Assembly (NCBI GenBank): GCA_001931875.2
Contig: MSJH02000637.1
Location: forward strand, 184,098 to 248,097
Length of the DNA stretch: 64,000 nt
Source of the DNA: Byssochlamys sp. IMV 00236
Lineage: Eukaryota; Ascomycota; Eurotiomycetes; Eurotiales; Thermoascaceae
Direction of reading: 5' to 3'
Each line of letters starts with the position of its first letter. The stretch's first letter is position 1. This document shows positions 47,590 to 59,888 of the stretch, in pieces. The translations under genes and the position numbers were made by a program. The notes under the pieces were generated by a model. That model ran no database searches, was not told where the DNA came from, and saw nothing but the letters and a program-made list of their open reading frames with translations.

Positions 47590-48244
47590 GGCTGAAGGAG
47601 AAGTAGTTGTGTAGATTTTCGCGAGGAATACTGCTGGGAGAAATACCTAGTGATGGGGCCATGTTAGACCACGTTTATATGCTATCATCTTCTCGGGCCT
47701 CTTCATTTATCGCGATGCTACCGTCGCAATAAGACTTGTACACTGACGAACATGCTTAGGAATGAGCATGCTTTCGGTGAGAAACAGACTGGACGACCGT
47801 TGTTCTACCGGAGAGTCTGCTGAATACCCAAAGCCGCTCTTCTCCAGCAACTATGCATTGGCCCCGGTATGTATCAATGAAGTAGTTCCAGGATCGGGAC
47901 CGTATCCGTCATTTTGGTTCCGACACAGTGGCGTTGACGCTTCCAGGGTGCGGAAGTACGGGTTCTCCGCCGGCCACTCCACCTTACTGTAACCAAACTG
48001 CCGGATTAACCTCCGGCAGGGAACAAACTTGAAAACCATATCAACAAGGAGGAATGGGCGAGATTTATTCTCAACAACGAAATATCCGTTTTCAGTGATA
48101 CATGCGAACCGAAACGGAAATATAGAAATGAGTAGCTATCGTCGCCTACTCCATCGTTATAGTATAATACGGCGCAAGAATCCCAAGATCAGCGGATATT
48201 CGTAAATGAGACCGCGTGAAGTCCACTAATAAATATTACAGAAG
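47590..48244. promoter_or_regulatory. Divergent promoter shared by the dehydratase and O-methyltransferase
   Basis: The 655-base region separates two genes that start away from each other, so co-regulation is plausible. It contains the inverted repeat listed next. A CGCCGGCC segment also lies near 47968-47975. Confidence 0.6.
47998..48019. promoter_or_regulatory. CTGCCGG-N8-CCGGCAG inverted repeat, candidate Zn2Cys6 site
   Basis: Two perfect 7-base arms are separated by 8 bases, giving everted or inverted CGG/CCG triplets of the kind bound by fungal binuclear-cluster activators. It lies midway between the two gene starts. No such regulator is encoded in the window. Chance occurrence of one such repeat in 655 bases is not negligible. 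Confidence 0.35.
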
Positions 48245-49713
48245 ATGTCTTCCTTCGACAAGCAAAGTAACGCTGACAAGATCTTGGCACTCGCTGAGTC
48301 TTTGACAAAAACCGCAAAGAACTATGTTTCAAGCCAAAGTACTCCGGGGGAACATTTCCAGCTTCTTTCTGCAATCAAAGAGCTACAGCTACTAGTGGAA
48401 ACTCCTACCGAGACAGTCCTTAGACTTATATACCAAGTGAGTCATATATCATGATATTGACATTTCTATTTATTAATGACATTCTTTTCGCAATAGCCTC
48501 CTCAAAATGCAGCTCTCAGGACTGCCGTGGACTTGGGGGTATTCCCTATCCTTTCATCCAGGTGCCAGAGCAAGTCTACAGTCACGGCCATGGAGATATC
48601 CGAAGAAACCGGTGCAGATAAAGCGCTTATTGGTATGCCTCCCGATCCTAAAATGATAATTACCTATATTTATACGCATGAAAAACTAATTCCCACACAG
48701 CCCGTCTGATGCGTGTTATGACCGCCCTGGGACTCTGTTGCAACCCGGAGTCTGAAGTATACAGTGCCAATGAGAAGACCTTCATAATGACTCAACCCAC
48801 AGGAAGGGACGGTGTCAGTTGCCTGTGAGTACGTATCTTTTATGAGCTCTTCATTAGTTGATGCTGACTGTTGCGTCCCTACAGTTACGATCTTTCGGTG
48901 CCAACCCTGGCTAAGCTCCCAGAGTATTTCCAGCTACATGGTTATAAGAATCCCAAAGACTATTCCCATTCTCCAATGCAGTGGGCCGTTGGCGAAAGCC
49001 AATTCGAATGGCTAGCTCGCGATCAAAGCAAGCAGGCACTCTTTGATTCATACATGTCCAGTCGCCGCCAGGGAAAGCCGAGTTGGTTCGAGACATACCC
49101 AGTACATAATTTGCTGGATGGCGCCACACAGCATGAGGATGCCGTATTCATCGTCGATGTTGGTGGGAACCATGGCCATGACCTCCAAAAGCTCCACGAG
49201 ATGCACCCTACTGTTCCGGGACGGTTGGTCTTGCAGGACCTTCCCAGTGTCATCAAGTCTGTCCCTCGACTGGAGGGTATTGAAGCGATGGCATATAGTT
49301 TCTACGATCCTCAGCCAATCAAGGGTAAGCCATTTTGGATCTCACATCTTACAATATACTATATGCCAAAAGGCTAACATCCATTTGTCATAGGCGCCCG
49401 AGCATATATCTTCAGAGCTATCTTTCACGACTGGCCGGACCATATATGCCACAAGATACTGGTGAATACAGCAAGTGCAATGGCGCCGGCCTACTCCAAG
49501 CTGATCATTATTGACTTTGTTCTACCTGATACCAACGTTCCACTGTTTCAGGCATCTTTGGATATACAGATGATGAGTATCGGAGCCGGAGTGGAGAGAT
49601 CAGAGAGTCAATGGAGAGAGTTGCTGCATTCCGCGGGATTTGAGATTGTACGGATTTGGAAGAAAGACCCCGGGATGGAGGCTGTGATCGAAGCGGTTCC
49701 GATCTCACTATGA
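48245..49713 (+). CDS. O-methyltransferase, COMT class (Methyltransf_2)
   Basis: Five exons (48245-48436, 48497-48632, 48701-48824, 48885-49324, 49394-49713) encode 403 residues. A helical N-terminal dimerisation region precedes the SAM-binding fold. VDVGGNHGHD at 241-250 is motif I and LVLQDLPSVI follows. FRAIFHDWPD carries the probable catalytic base His309. The C-terminal YSKLIIIDFVLPD and the helix with SQWRELLHSAGFEIV complete the fold. Fungal members methylate phenolic hydroxyls of polyketides and other aromatics with S-adenosylmethionine. Divergent transcription with the dehydratase suggests a catechol such as protocatechuate or protocatechualdehyde as substrate, giving a vanillyl or isovanillyl product. 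That assignment is inference. Confidence 0.9.
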
Positions 49714-49898
49714 CGTCCATGGGCGTATAGATCTTGTTTAGCTTTATATCATACCTTGAATGTCTTGAAATCGACTCGTCTCCTTACTTATTAAAATGGG
49801 TATCTACCGCTGCGATATTCAGAAACAAGAAAGCAACCAGACCACTGTAAATGATAACCCGCAGGCGAGGATTCGCAGTATAGGATGCCTGTAGCTAG

Positions 49899-50256
49899 TT
49901 ATCTCATCACGTTCCGTACTGCTGTTTCGAGTAACAGTTTCGTATATTGCTGGTGCAGCCAGAAAACGTGCGCAGGCATCGGTTCCCCCTTAGTCTTTCC
50001 CAGCCCCTGGTAGAAGACACTTTTGAGTCCAAACTCAAACACGCCTTCCTCCGGCTTAACGACGGCAGATATTTCGAACAGGCCATCGGATGCGCGAACA
50101 TCACGTTTCAATGGGGAATCGCCACAACGGACCACGATCTTTTCAGATGTCTTTTCGACGACCTCAAAATGGTCTGTGATCTGTGTACCAATGCGTGGGA
50201 AAGCCCCGCTAATATCTGATCCATAATCGATAAGGAGTCTCGAACTCCTTTGATAG
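49899..50256 (-). pseudogene. 5'-truncated remnant of an unknown cluster gene
   Basis: A continuous minus-strand frame ends at 49899 and can be read upstream to about 50256, where an in-frame stop intervenes. No start codon lies between the stop and the conserved-looking part. The peptide includes GAFPRIGTQITDHFEVVEKT, then DSPLKRDVRASDGLFEISAV, and ends with FWLHQQYTKLLLETAVRNVM. Its regular alternation of charged and hydrophobic residues looks like real protein. I do not recognise the family. The beginning seems lost, or a tiny first exon escapes me. It lies between the O-methyltransferase and the MFS gene, so it may be a lost pathway step. Confidence 0.5.
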
Positions 50257-50598
50257 TTTATCTAATCAATCTATGAGAGATAAGGAGATAAATAAACGTG
50301 ACATGTGAAGAGATAAAGTCGATACTCAAGTACGTTGTTTATCCTGCCCCTCGCTTGAATTGCTATTGCGATAAAGTTTCTAGGAAGTCAGACCCAGATC
50401 CTGGCTTCTGAAACAACGACTTTATTACACATATAACCCATGTCCATGGCTAAAGTTACATTATTTTTACCAACATCGTCTAGTACTCGAACCTCACCAG
50501 CTCTATCGACATGACGCTTTTGCAGATCGGCCTGAATTGTCGAACTCCAAGTCATATATACATAAACACCAACCAGAATCGCATCCACACCTCTGATA
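50257..50598. other. Short intergenic region
   Basis: This AT-rich stretch lies upstream of the gene remnant and downstream of the MFS gene. A weak direct/inverted GGAGTTCGAG/CTCGAACTCC arrangement is present near 50237-50256. No gene is seen. Confidence 0.4.
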
Positions 50599-52488
50599 TC
50601 AGGGTTCCGGATAGCTCTTTGCCGACTCATCATTATCCCAGACAGACTCGCGCATGAAAGGACTGCGTTTGCGAATTTCTGGACCTTTGAGAACTAGGAC
50701 ACAAGGAACGATAGACAGAGCAACACCAACGAAACCAAGAAGTGACCCAGCCCAGCCATAGCCAAGATTCTGAAACAGGGGATATGATGCTAGAGGAAGG
50801 AAAGCCCCGAATGAGTTGCGGCCGAGAGAGGCTGCAGACAGGGCCGACGCGGCATACTTTTCATAAGCGTCAGTCAGATAATTGACAACGGCCATGTAGA
50901 TCGAGTAAATTCCAACTCCTGTCGCTGCGATCCCGCAGGTTGGAACGATCCAGTGAATATGACCGACGCTGGACCAGCCGTACCAGAAGAGACCCCCTGA
51001 AAACAGCAAACTTCCGGGAATAGATGAATATAACCGGGCTTCGGGAACTGGCTTCCCGGGCTTTTCCTTATTGTATCTTTCGGAATGTAAGTAGAGTCGA
51101 TCTTGGAGTGGATTAACCAGGGTTCCAATAACTGCTCCCACAGAGATAGCAAGCTGAATCATCCCAGTTTGGAAAGTCCCAAACCCGTAGTTAGCGCTGA
51201 AAGTTTGAACTACGCTATTGAAGAACAGATAGAGTATCCCCCAAGCAAAACTAATCCACAGCGTGAAGAAAGTGACCACTGGTTCGGTGAGCAGCATCCT
51301 CGTCGGTCGCATAAAGGAAATCTTCAGAAGGCTCCAGATGCTGGTACTGTCAAGCTCCACTTCCGCATATACCGGTCTCCCAGTCTCTTTGCGGATCTTC
51401 CTTGCGCGTTTTGCGAGGATCACGTCTGGTCGCGTTTCGTAGAGGATAAACCAGAAGATCGGAATCAGACCCGAATTATAGATGATCTGGACATAAAAAA
51501 TCCTAGGAGTCAAGGATTAGCCGAGCCGTTCCTATGAAGATGCTATATTCATACCATCTCCACGAGTCAGTTTTGTGTATCTCCTGGATCGCTGAGCCGA
51601 TAAAAGGCCCCAAGGCGATGCCGATGACACTGGTGAATCCAAAAAGTGACATTGGCAAGCTACGTGCCTTGTCACCATACCAAACATCGCTAATACTTCC
51701 GCCCACAATATTGATCGACACAGAGGATGCACCGCCACCAAAAAACCGAGTCACAACTAGCGTCGCAAAGTTCTGCGCAAAGGCGGAAGGGAAAAGGGAG
51801 ATAACCAGAATGAAATATGCAACAAAATATCCTGGCATACGCCCCGAAGACTCGGTTAGAGGAACAAAAATGAGTGGCCAAAATGCAGCACCCATGTTCC
51901 AAGATGTAGTGGCCCAGTACAAGTTTGGAAACGGTTGATTTTGAACATGGAATCTTTGTTCCATCTCGTTATTACCGGCGCCATACGTTCCAGCTGGCAG
52001 TCCAGTCAAGATGGAACTGTGTACAGAAGGGAATTCAATTATCAGTAAACCTTCGCACTGCCTAGGCCAGAAATATTGAAAAGGAGGCAGGAATATACGC
52101 ACATAAAGCACACTGTTATGGTCAGAACCCATTTGTAAGTTGGGCTCCAATTGAACCTATACATGCACAGAGAGTTTAGCTAGAGTACTGTGTGCCGCGA
52201 CTGTGGGGGACTGCTCACGGATTATCAGGGTCTTCTGCACTGTTCCAAGTATGAATCTCAATGCCCTCTCTATTCCTAGGCACAGAATCGGAATGATCTT
52301 TACCCCAGATGGCCTTGATCCTGGTCGCCGGTCAGCATAGGCTGCCTTCAGGCGACGGTGCAAGTCCGTCTATACCTGTCCCATAACGTCTCACTTGCAG
52401 ACTGGACGCGCTGATTTGATGATTCCTTTTGCAGGCGACCGTCATTACTCAGGTCATTTCGAGACCCCTCTGTCCCCTCCTCGACCAT
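50599..52488 (-). CDS. MFS transporter, DHA1 drug/polyamine antiporter type
   Basis: Five exons (52376-52488, 52219-52320, 52103-52156, 51555-52016, 50599-51502) encode 544 residues. A polar N-terminus (MVEEGTEGSRNDLSNDGRLQ) leads to the DHA1-typical DPDNPFNWSPTYKW just before TM1. Further landmarks are PNLYWATTSWNMGAAFWPLI, DVWYGDKARSLPMSLF after TM4 and the WRW splice junction. About 12 helices are expected. In specialised-metabolite clusters such proteins usually export the product or protect the producer. Its position at the right end of the cluster fits that role. The cargo is not predictable. The first exon was found from a TATG-free 5' region with ATG at 52488 and phase-consistent splicing. 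Confidence 0.88.
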
Positions 52489-52830
52489 CTTATACAATTT
52501 TTCTTTGCCAGGCTCCAACTATCGTACGAGGATGTTTCAATTGCGTCGCTCCATGTATCCTCCGGAGAATAATATCATCGGTCCAGGAAGGGTTATTCAA
52601 AGGTCGCGTAGTGCGCAATCTGCTTAAACAGAAAGCTAGTAAAATGTATGAAAAGAACTTTTTCTTTTCTTGGTCTTTATGAAAGCCAATTGTTTGGTCG
52701 CATTCCGATTATCCGGAAACGATCGAGTCATACGGCAACGCTTTCGTCATGACTTAATACCATCTCTTTGGCCCAGTGAAAGCGGCATTTTAACGTCATG
52801 GCGTGGGTCGGTTAAGTTTACTTAACGTGG
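52489..52830. other. MFS promoter up to the AT-rich boundary
   Basis: This is the upstream region of the MFS gene with normal base composition. It ends abruptly at about 52.83 kb where the AT-rich block begins. Confidence 0.5.
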
Positions 52831-53610
52831 CCCACAGCTGCTACCCTATATCTTCTCTCTTATAGAGAGTTAAATCATTAGATCTAAGTGTTGTGCGTTC
52901 TAGCATCTTATAGCTTCTAAAAAATAAATTTCGGTGCCCCTAGGGGCTCTAGTAGTAGTCGCCCGCGCCAGCAGCTAGCTTAGTCAGCAGAGTAGTGGCT
53001 AGATAGATCAGTTCAGCTTAATTAAGCCCCTAGATAGTTCCTTAATTAAGTATCTTTATTAGCTCTAAGAGGTTATAAGCTTAGCTTAGCCTTATTACTA
53101 TTTTAAATAAATAAGCTAAATATTTTAAAGCTTTAATTCTTTAATTAAATAATATCTAAGATAAAGAATTAAATTAATAAACCTTTATCTTTAAATAGAT
53201 TAATCTTTTAAAATAATAACTCTATCTCTAGTATTAATTCTCTTAATAGCTCTAATAGTTATAACTTATTAAAGATTAAAGCTATTAAAGACTATATAAG
53301 ATAAAATACTTATAATAGCTAAATATTTAATTAATAATAGTAACTTTAATAATTAACTTTAATTAATTAAAGAAGTTCTTAAAATAATAAATTATAAAGA
53401 CTTAATTAATATATTTATTAAAAGACTTATACTTTAAAATAAAGCTAAAGTCTATAAAATATAAAAAAAGCTTAACTTAATAATAAAGAGTTAAATTAAT
53501 AGTTAAATAAACTATAAGCTAATTAAAACTATTAGAATTATATTTAATAAATTAATTTATATAAATAAGTATATTATTATAAAATAATAGTTAAGACTAA
53601 TAAATTCTAG

Positions 53611-53846
53611 TATAATAAAGATTTTACTTTAAGAAAGTCTTTAATAATAATTTTATTTTAATAAAATTAAGCGGCTTAAAGAAACTACTTTTTAAGCTTT
53701 ATATAAAATTTATTACCTTAATTAAGAAAATATTAAAATATATTCTATATCTATTATATATATTAATATTTTTTTCTTTAAGAATTATTAGCTCTCTAAG
53801 ATAATTAGATAATCTAGAGAATTTTATCTAAACTTATTCTTTTTAA
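53611..53846 (+). repeat. LTR of the plus-strand copia element
   Basis: This 236-base segment matches 59652-59888 in inverse orientation along its whole length, and similarity ends on both sides at the same points. It begins TATAATAAAG, as expected for a TG start altered by C-to-T mutation. Confidence 0.7.
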
Positions 53847-56830
53847 TTAATTATAAGCTTAGATTTATAATAATTTAGGAAAAATAGCTATATAATAAAA
53901 ATTATTTTATTTTAAATATTTAAGTTTAAACTAATAATAATAAGCTATTCTTATATAAGAGAATCTGTAATAAAATTATTTTAATATTATATTAAGTATT
54001 AAATTTAATAAGAGTTAAATCTTATTAAAGATTAGAAAATTAATCTATTATTATTATATTCTTAATAAAAGATAAGAATAATAAAAAAAAACTAGTTTTT
54101 ACTTTTTTAAGGGAGAATTATAAGATATAGTTTTTATATAAAAAAATAGCTTTTTAGTAAGAATTACTAGAATATTATTAAATTATTTAAAGAAGAAAAA
54201 AAAAAGCTAAGATAAGAAGGTATTTAAAAAGACTAATATAATTATATAATATTAAATTATTAAATACTTTTTAAATAATAATTAAGAGAATTTTATAAAT
54301 TTATTTAATATAGAGAATCTATAAAAGAGACTATAAATAAAATATAAATAATCTCTCTTTACCTAGAAAATATTAGCTTATTTAATAATATATATAATTT
54401 TAAATAATCTCTAGACAGATAATTTTAAATACTTAGAGATAACTAGATTTAATAGAGAAAAAAATTAAAGTATATAATAAGGATATATTTTCTTTAGCTA
54501 AATTTAAAGCTAGGATTTAATAATTACTCTTAGTCTTATTTAAAAAATATATTATTATTAGAATAGTAATTAATATATAAATAAGCTTAAATATAAATAA
54601 AATCCTAAATATTTTAAAAGAGATAAAAGCTTAATTTTAAATAAAGCTAATTACTATATTCTTTATTAAAAATAAATAAACCTTAATTAAATACTATATT
54701 TATAAAAAGGATTACTATATTAAAAACTACTTATTCTTACTTATTATTTAGAAAAATATAAGAAATAGCTAAAGATAAAGAAAAAATCTCTTAAATAAAT
54801 ATTTAATAGTCTTATTATTTAAAATAAGAAGATAATAAATTTAATTACTAAACTCTATAAAGAGGTTTAATCTTTAAAAAATAAGAGATTAAAAGATAAG
54901 AAATATAAAGTATATAAAATAAAAGAAATCTTAGACTTTAAAATAAGCTAATTTTAATTAAAATCTTTAACTTTAGTTATTTTTAATAATTAAGTCTTAT
55001 ATAAGATTACTTACCTTTTAAAAATATTATTAATAAGAATTTATTCTAATAATATATAAATAATAATACTAGTTTATATATAATTAATAAAAATTACTAT
55101 TTTAAAGAATTATTAATTTAAATTTCATAGAAATATATTTATATAAGTAAAAAGATCTTATATTTAGAATATATAGAAATAACTATTTTAAAAGATAAAG
55201 ATAAGAAGATATTAAATCTAGAAAATATATTACTTATATTAAACCTTAAGATAAATCTTTTATTAACTAAGATATTCTACTAATAATTAAATATATACAG
55301 ATATTTTAATAAAAGAATAATATCTATATTAAATAAATTAGATAAGGTTATAATTTAAGATATTATTAAATATAGAGTTTATATTATTAAGAAAGTCTTT
55401 TTAAACTAAATACTTAAGTTATAATATATACTTATTAAACTACTTTCTATTAAAGATACTTTTAATACTATAATTATAGATTAAAAAAAAGATTTTATTA
55501 AAATAAAATTAAGAAGAAAAAAGGATTTTATTAAAATAAAATTTAAAAGAAGTATTAATTATAATATAGAAGAATTAACTATTTTAAACTTAAAAAGGTT
55601 AAAAACTTATATAACTTAATTATATTAAAGAAGCTTATTAAAGTAATAATAAACTATTAATATATAATATATACTATAGCTAATATTAAAAATAAGAGAA
55701 AGATTATTAATATATAAAAGGCTAATATTTTTAAACTTATTTATATAAATATATATAATTAAATATTAAAGTCTAAGAATAAATATATTTACTTTTTAAT
55801 AATTATAAATAACTTTTTACAGAAAATATAAGTATTTCTAATAAAAGCTAAATCTAATATTATCTCTATTTTAAATAAATAGAAAAAAGAGATTAAAATA
55901 ATAATAAGTCTTTAAATTCTTAATATATAATTTAATAATATATTAAAATTTAAGAATTTTTTTAAAACTTAAAGGAAATAGTTTAATATATATTATAAAC
56001 TAATAGTTTTATATATATTAATATAAAATAAAGTTATAGAATAAGTATATTAAACTATTAAAAAAAGAATAAAAGCTATATTTAAAGATTTAAACCTTTT
56101 AGTTAAATTATAAGTAAAAATAGCTTAAACTAATATATATATTAAAAATAAGGTATTAAATAAACTAATAATTAATAGGGTTTAAATATCTCTAGAGAAA
56201 GCTTTTATTAGAGTTAAGCTATTAATTAACTACTTAAAAATATAAGAATATTAGGCAGTATTATATATAAACCTAGAATCTTTACTATAAGATATATAGA
56301 GAGATAAATTAATAAATTAAGGTAAAATCTATATTTTTATAAGATATATTAAGAGAATAAATAAATAATAAAAAGTTTAAGCTCTAGATATAAAAAAGAT
56401 TATTAAGACTTATTAAGCTAAATTCTTTAAAAATAAATTAAAAAAAAATTTAAATCTTAAAATTTTTTCAAAATTATTATTAAATATAATATTAATAAAA
56501 AATTTAAGAGATTAATTAATAATCTAGCCTATTATCTTAAGTATATATATACTCTTAAATAAAAAGAAGAATAATATTAAAAATTAAGAGAAAAGCTATA
56601 AGAAAGTTTTATTTTTTCTTTAAAAGAAAAAAGAAGTATTTTATTAAAAAGAAATTAAAATATTTCCTTAAAAAAAAAAAGAAGCTTTTTATTATAAAAA
56701 AAGATATTTAATTATCTTTACTCTAATAATTTAAATAATTATAAGAATTTATAAATAAATCTCTTATTTCTACTAAGTAAATAAGTTATATCTTATATAA
56801 AGATTCTTTATATAGTAAAGTATTATTATA
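53611..56830 (+). mobile_element. Decayed Ty1/copia retrotransposon, plus-strand copy, truncated
   Basis: The element starts with an LTR (53611-53846) and continues with a gag-like part. This includes a degenerate CCHC zinc-knuckle-like stretch at about 54693-54731, in which the Cys positions now read Tyr. A decayed integrase follows at about 55,700-55,850, where the KSKN dipeptide context can be matched to the other copy. Sequence similarity to the inverse copy is clear to about 56,810 and then stops, before the reverse transcriptase. Many stop codons are present, so it is not active. Confidence 0.75.
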
Positions 56831-59651
56831 GGAAGATATATTAAGACTTAGCATAGAGTCTTTAAGCGAGTAGGTATTAAGAAAGAAGAGAAGGGTATTT
56901 AACTTTAAAGCTTAGAGTAAAGTTAGAGGAGAAGCTCTAGCTATAAATTAATATAATAAACTAATAATAATCTAATACTAAACTAATACTAAATAATAAT
57001 AAAAAGGTAAAGCTAATTATTTTATTTTAAATAATTAAAAGATATCTCTCTCCTATTCTCTATTGCTTTATTTATAGACTTTTTAAAGACTTTAAGCAGA
57101 AGTATATAATCTCTTAACTAATTATATTCTTTATATTAATTCTTCTTATTATATAGCTTCCTTCTCTTTAAAAGCAGATATTTCTATTTACTTTTTTTAA
57201 TTATTATAATCTATACTATCTTTTTTTTTTAATATTATAAATTATTTTTAAAGCAGGAATGTTTTAATTTTTAGTATTATATATACTTTAAAACCCCTAA
57301 TTTATAAAGCTAAGTTTCTTTCTTCTATAGATAATCTTAGACTAATAATATATCTTATTTTAGTATAAAGTATAGCTCTACTTTAATTTTTAAGTAATCT
57401 TAGTTTAATTAACTAAATATTATTCTGTTTATAATTATAACTCTATTTACCTAGATATTAAAAGGCCTAGATCCTTTTTAATTAAATCTTATCTTATTTT
57501 ATTCTCTATAATTAAAATAGCAGATATTATTAAGATTTATTCTTTAATTTTTTAATATTAGCTGATATAAATTGCTAATAAAGGTTATTTCTCTCTGTTT
57601 AAATATAATATCTCTTAAGCCTATAGTTTTCTCAGACTTATCTTTAATAATTAGTCTAGTCCTTAGAGTTATAAAGCCCTAGCCTATTCTTCCCTTAGAG
57701 ATCTTAGTCTCTATATTTAATATTTTAGGCTTATATTTCTTAAGATATTAAACCTATAATCTATGCTTACTATAATTATATAGTGCTAATTAAATTAAAT
57801 AGACTTAGATATTTTATATAATAACCTTCTAGAGAATACTATATAATAAATTTTTAAGCCCTATTAATTCTTTATTCTCCTTTTTATAATAAAAAGCTAC
57901 TTTTATTTTTATAATAGTATATTATAATATCTCTTTTATTAGTTTCTCTTTAAAGAGTATAATTTAAAAAACCTTATTTACTTCTTAATAATTAAAATCT
58001 TCCCTTATTATAATATCTAATTAGATATATTAATCCTATATTTTATTTAAGATAAAGTTTTCTTTGCTTAAGTTAAAATATTTTCTGTCTCTATATTTAG
58101 ATTTAAAATATTTTTTAGCTTTATATAGGTTATTTTAAGCTTTATAATATAAGCTACTAGATATATTACTAGAAGTATTTATATTAATTAACCTAAAATC
58201 TTTAAATAGTTAAACTATCCCTAATACTAAAGATTTCTTAGGGAGAAGGTCTTTAAATAAGGTTTTTTTAACTTCTATATTATTTCTGTTTTTTATATTT
58301 TTAAGACTTTTTAAAATAAGACTCTTTATTCTTCCTTTAACCTAGCTATTATTAAATATATCTAATATTTATTTAGCCTCTAAATTATCTTTAAATTATA
58401 TAGTTCTAGTATTCTATATATCTTTTAAATATCTAATTTCTTTTTTAATAAAGAGATCTTTTAAGTTTATTACAGAAAAGAAGAGTTTTATATTAATTTT
58501 TAAGATTCTATTAAAAGGTTCTATTATCTATTTATTTCTAAAAGTTTTATTTATAGATTATTTAATTTCTTTAATTAAACTTTTATAAAGATAAATTATT
58601 ACTTTAAATAATCTCTTTTTCTATTATTTTATTATTATTAGCTTTATATTTCTAACTATTTTTAATATTCTTCTAGCTTCTTTTATAAATATATTCTCCC
58701 TTATATTAATTATATTAGCTAATAATTATATATATAACTTATAAATTAAATTAATCTTTTTAGAATTAATTTATTATAAGACTTTTTTAACCTCTTTAAT
58801 ACTTATATTTAGTTTACTTAGCTAGGATTATATTTTAATTTCCCTCTTATCTAGGCAGTAATAATCCTTAAGGTTAGTATTAAGTCTTTATTTTTCTTAA
58901 AATTATTTCTAGTAATCTATATTAATATTTTAATATTTAAGATTATTATTATTATCTATAAGCATTTTTAATCTTTTTTTAAAGATATTATCTTTTATAC
59001 TTTTTAGTTTTATTATATTTTATATTTTTTCTATATAAACTTAATATATAGTAGTAGGTTTAATCCTTTTTTTCCTTAAAAGTTTTAATATTTCTTTATC
59101 TTTTAAATTAATAATAGCCTTTTTTATTAATATAAATATACTAATTTTATATTTATATTCTTTTTCTAGCTATTTCCCTTTATCTTAAGCCTTAAGTTTT
59201 TTTTCCCTTTTTAGTTTTTTAGGATTTTTAATCCTCTTTTTTTTTTTCTCCTCTTTCTCTATATTTTCCTCTTTTTTATTTAATATTAGATCTATTAATA
59301 AGCTCTTACCTAAATCTTTTATTTAGTATTTTTTTTCCCTATAATCTCTTTTAAAAGATTATTCTCTTTTATTTTTATTTTAATTTTTTACAGTTTTTTA
59401 TTAATAGGCTTTTAAAAAATTAGTCCTTCTCTATTAAGGGCTTTTTTTAAGATATCTCTTACTTTTTTAATATTAATTAATTAAAGGCTCTTTTTAGTTA
59501 GTATTCTTTATCTCTTAATATTATAAAATCTATTAATCTATACTCTTACTAGATATATAGTTACTATTTTCTAATCTCTAATATTAAAAGCTAATTCTCT
59601 TATAGCTATTAAGATCTAATATAATTATTTAATAATTAATAAGACTTAGAG
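56831..59651. other. AT-rich spacer between the two copia copies
   Basis: This 2.8 kb is also heavily mutated but does not match either copia copy in my comparison. On the minus strand a Lys/Arg/Glu-rich decayed reading near 59,150-59,420 hints at another transposon, perhaps a DDE transposase tail. I cannot assign it. Confidence 0.3.
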
Positions 59652-59888
59652 TTAAAAAGAATAAGTTTAGATAAAATTCTTAGATTATCTAACTATCTCA
59701 AAGGGCTAATAATACTCTAGGAGAAAGAGTATTAATATATATAATAGATATAAAATATATATCTACATTTTTTTAGTTAGGGTAATAGACTTTTATATAA
59801 AGCTTAAGAAGTAATTTCTCTAAGCTACTTAATTTTATTAAAGTAAAATTATTACTAAAGACTTCTTTAAAATAAAATCTTTATTATA
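59652..59888 (-). repeat. 3' LTR of the minus-strand copia element
   Basis: This segment is the reverse complement of the LTR at 53611-53846 with point differences only. It lies directly downstream of the reverse transcriptase and RNase H remnants of the minus-strand copy, as a 3' LTR should. Confidence 0.7.
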
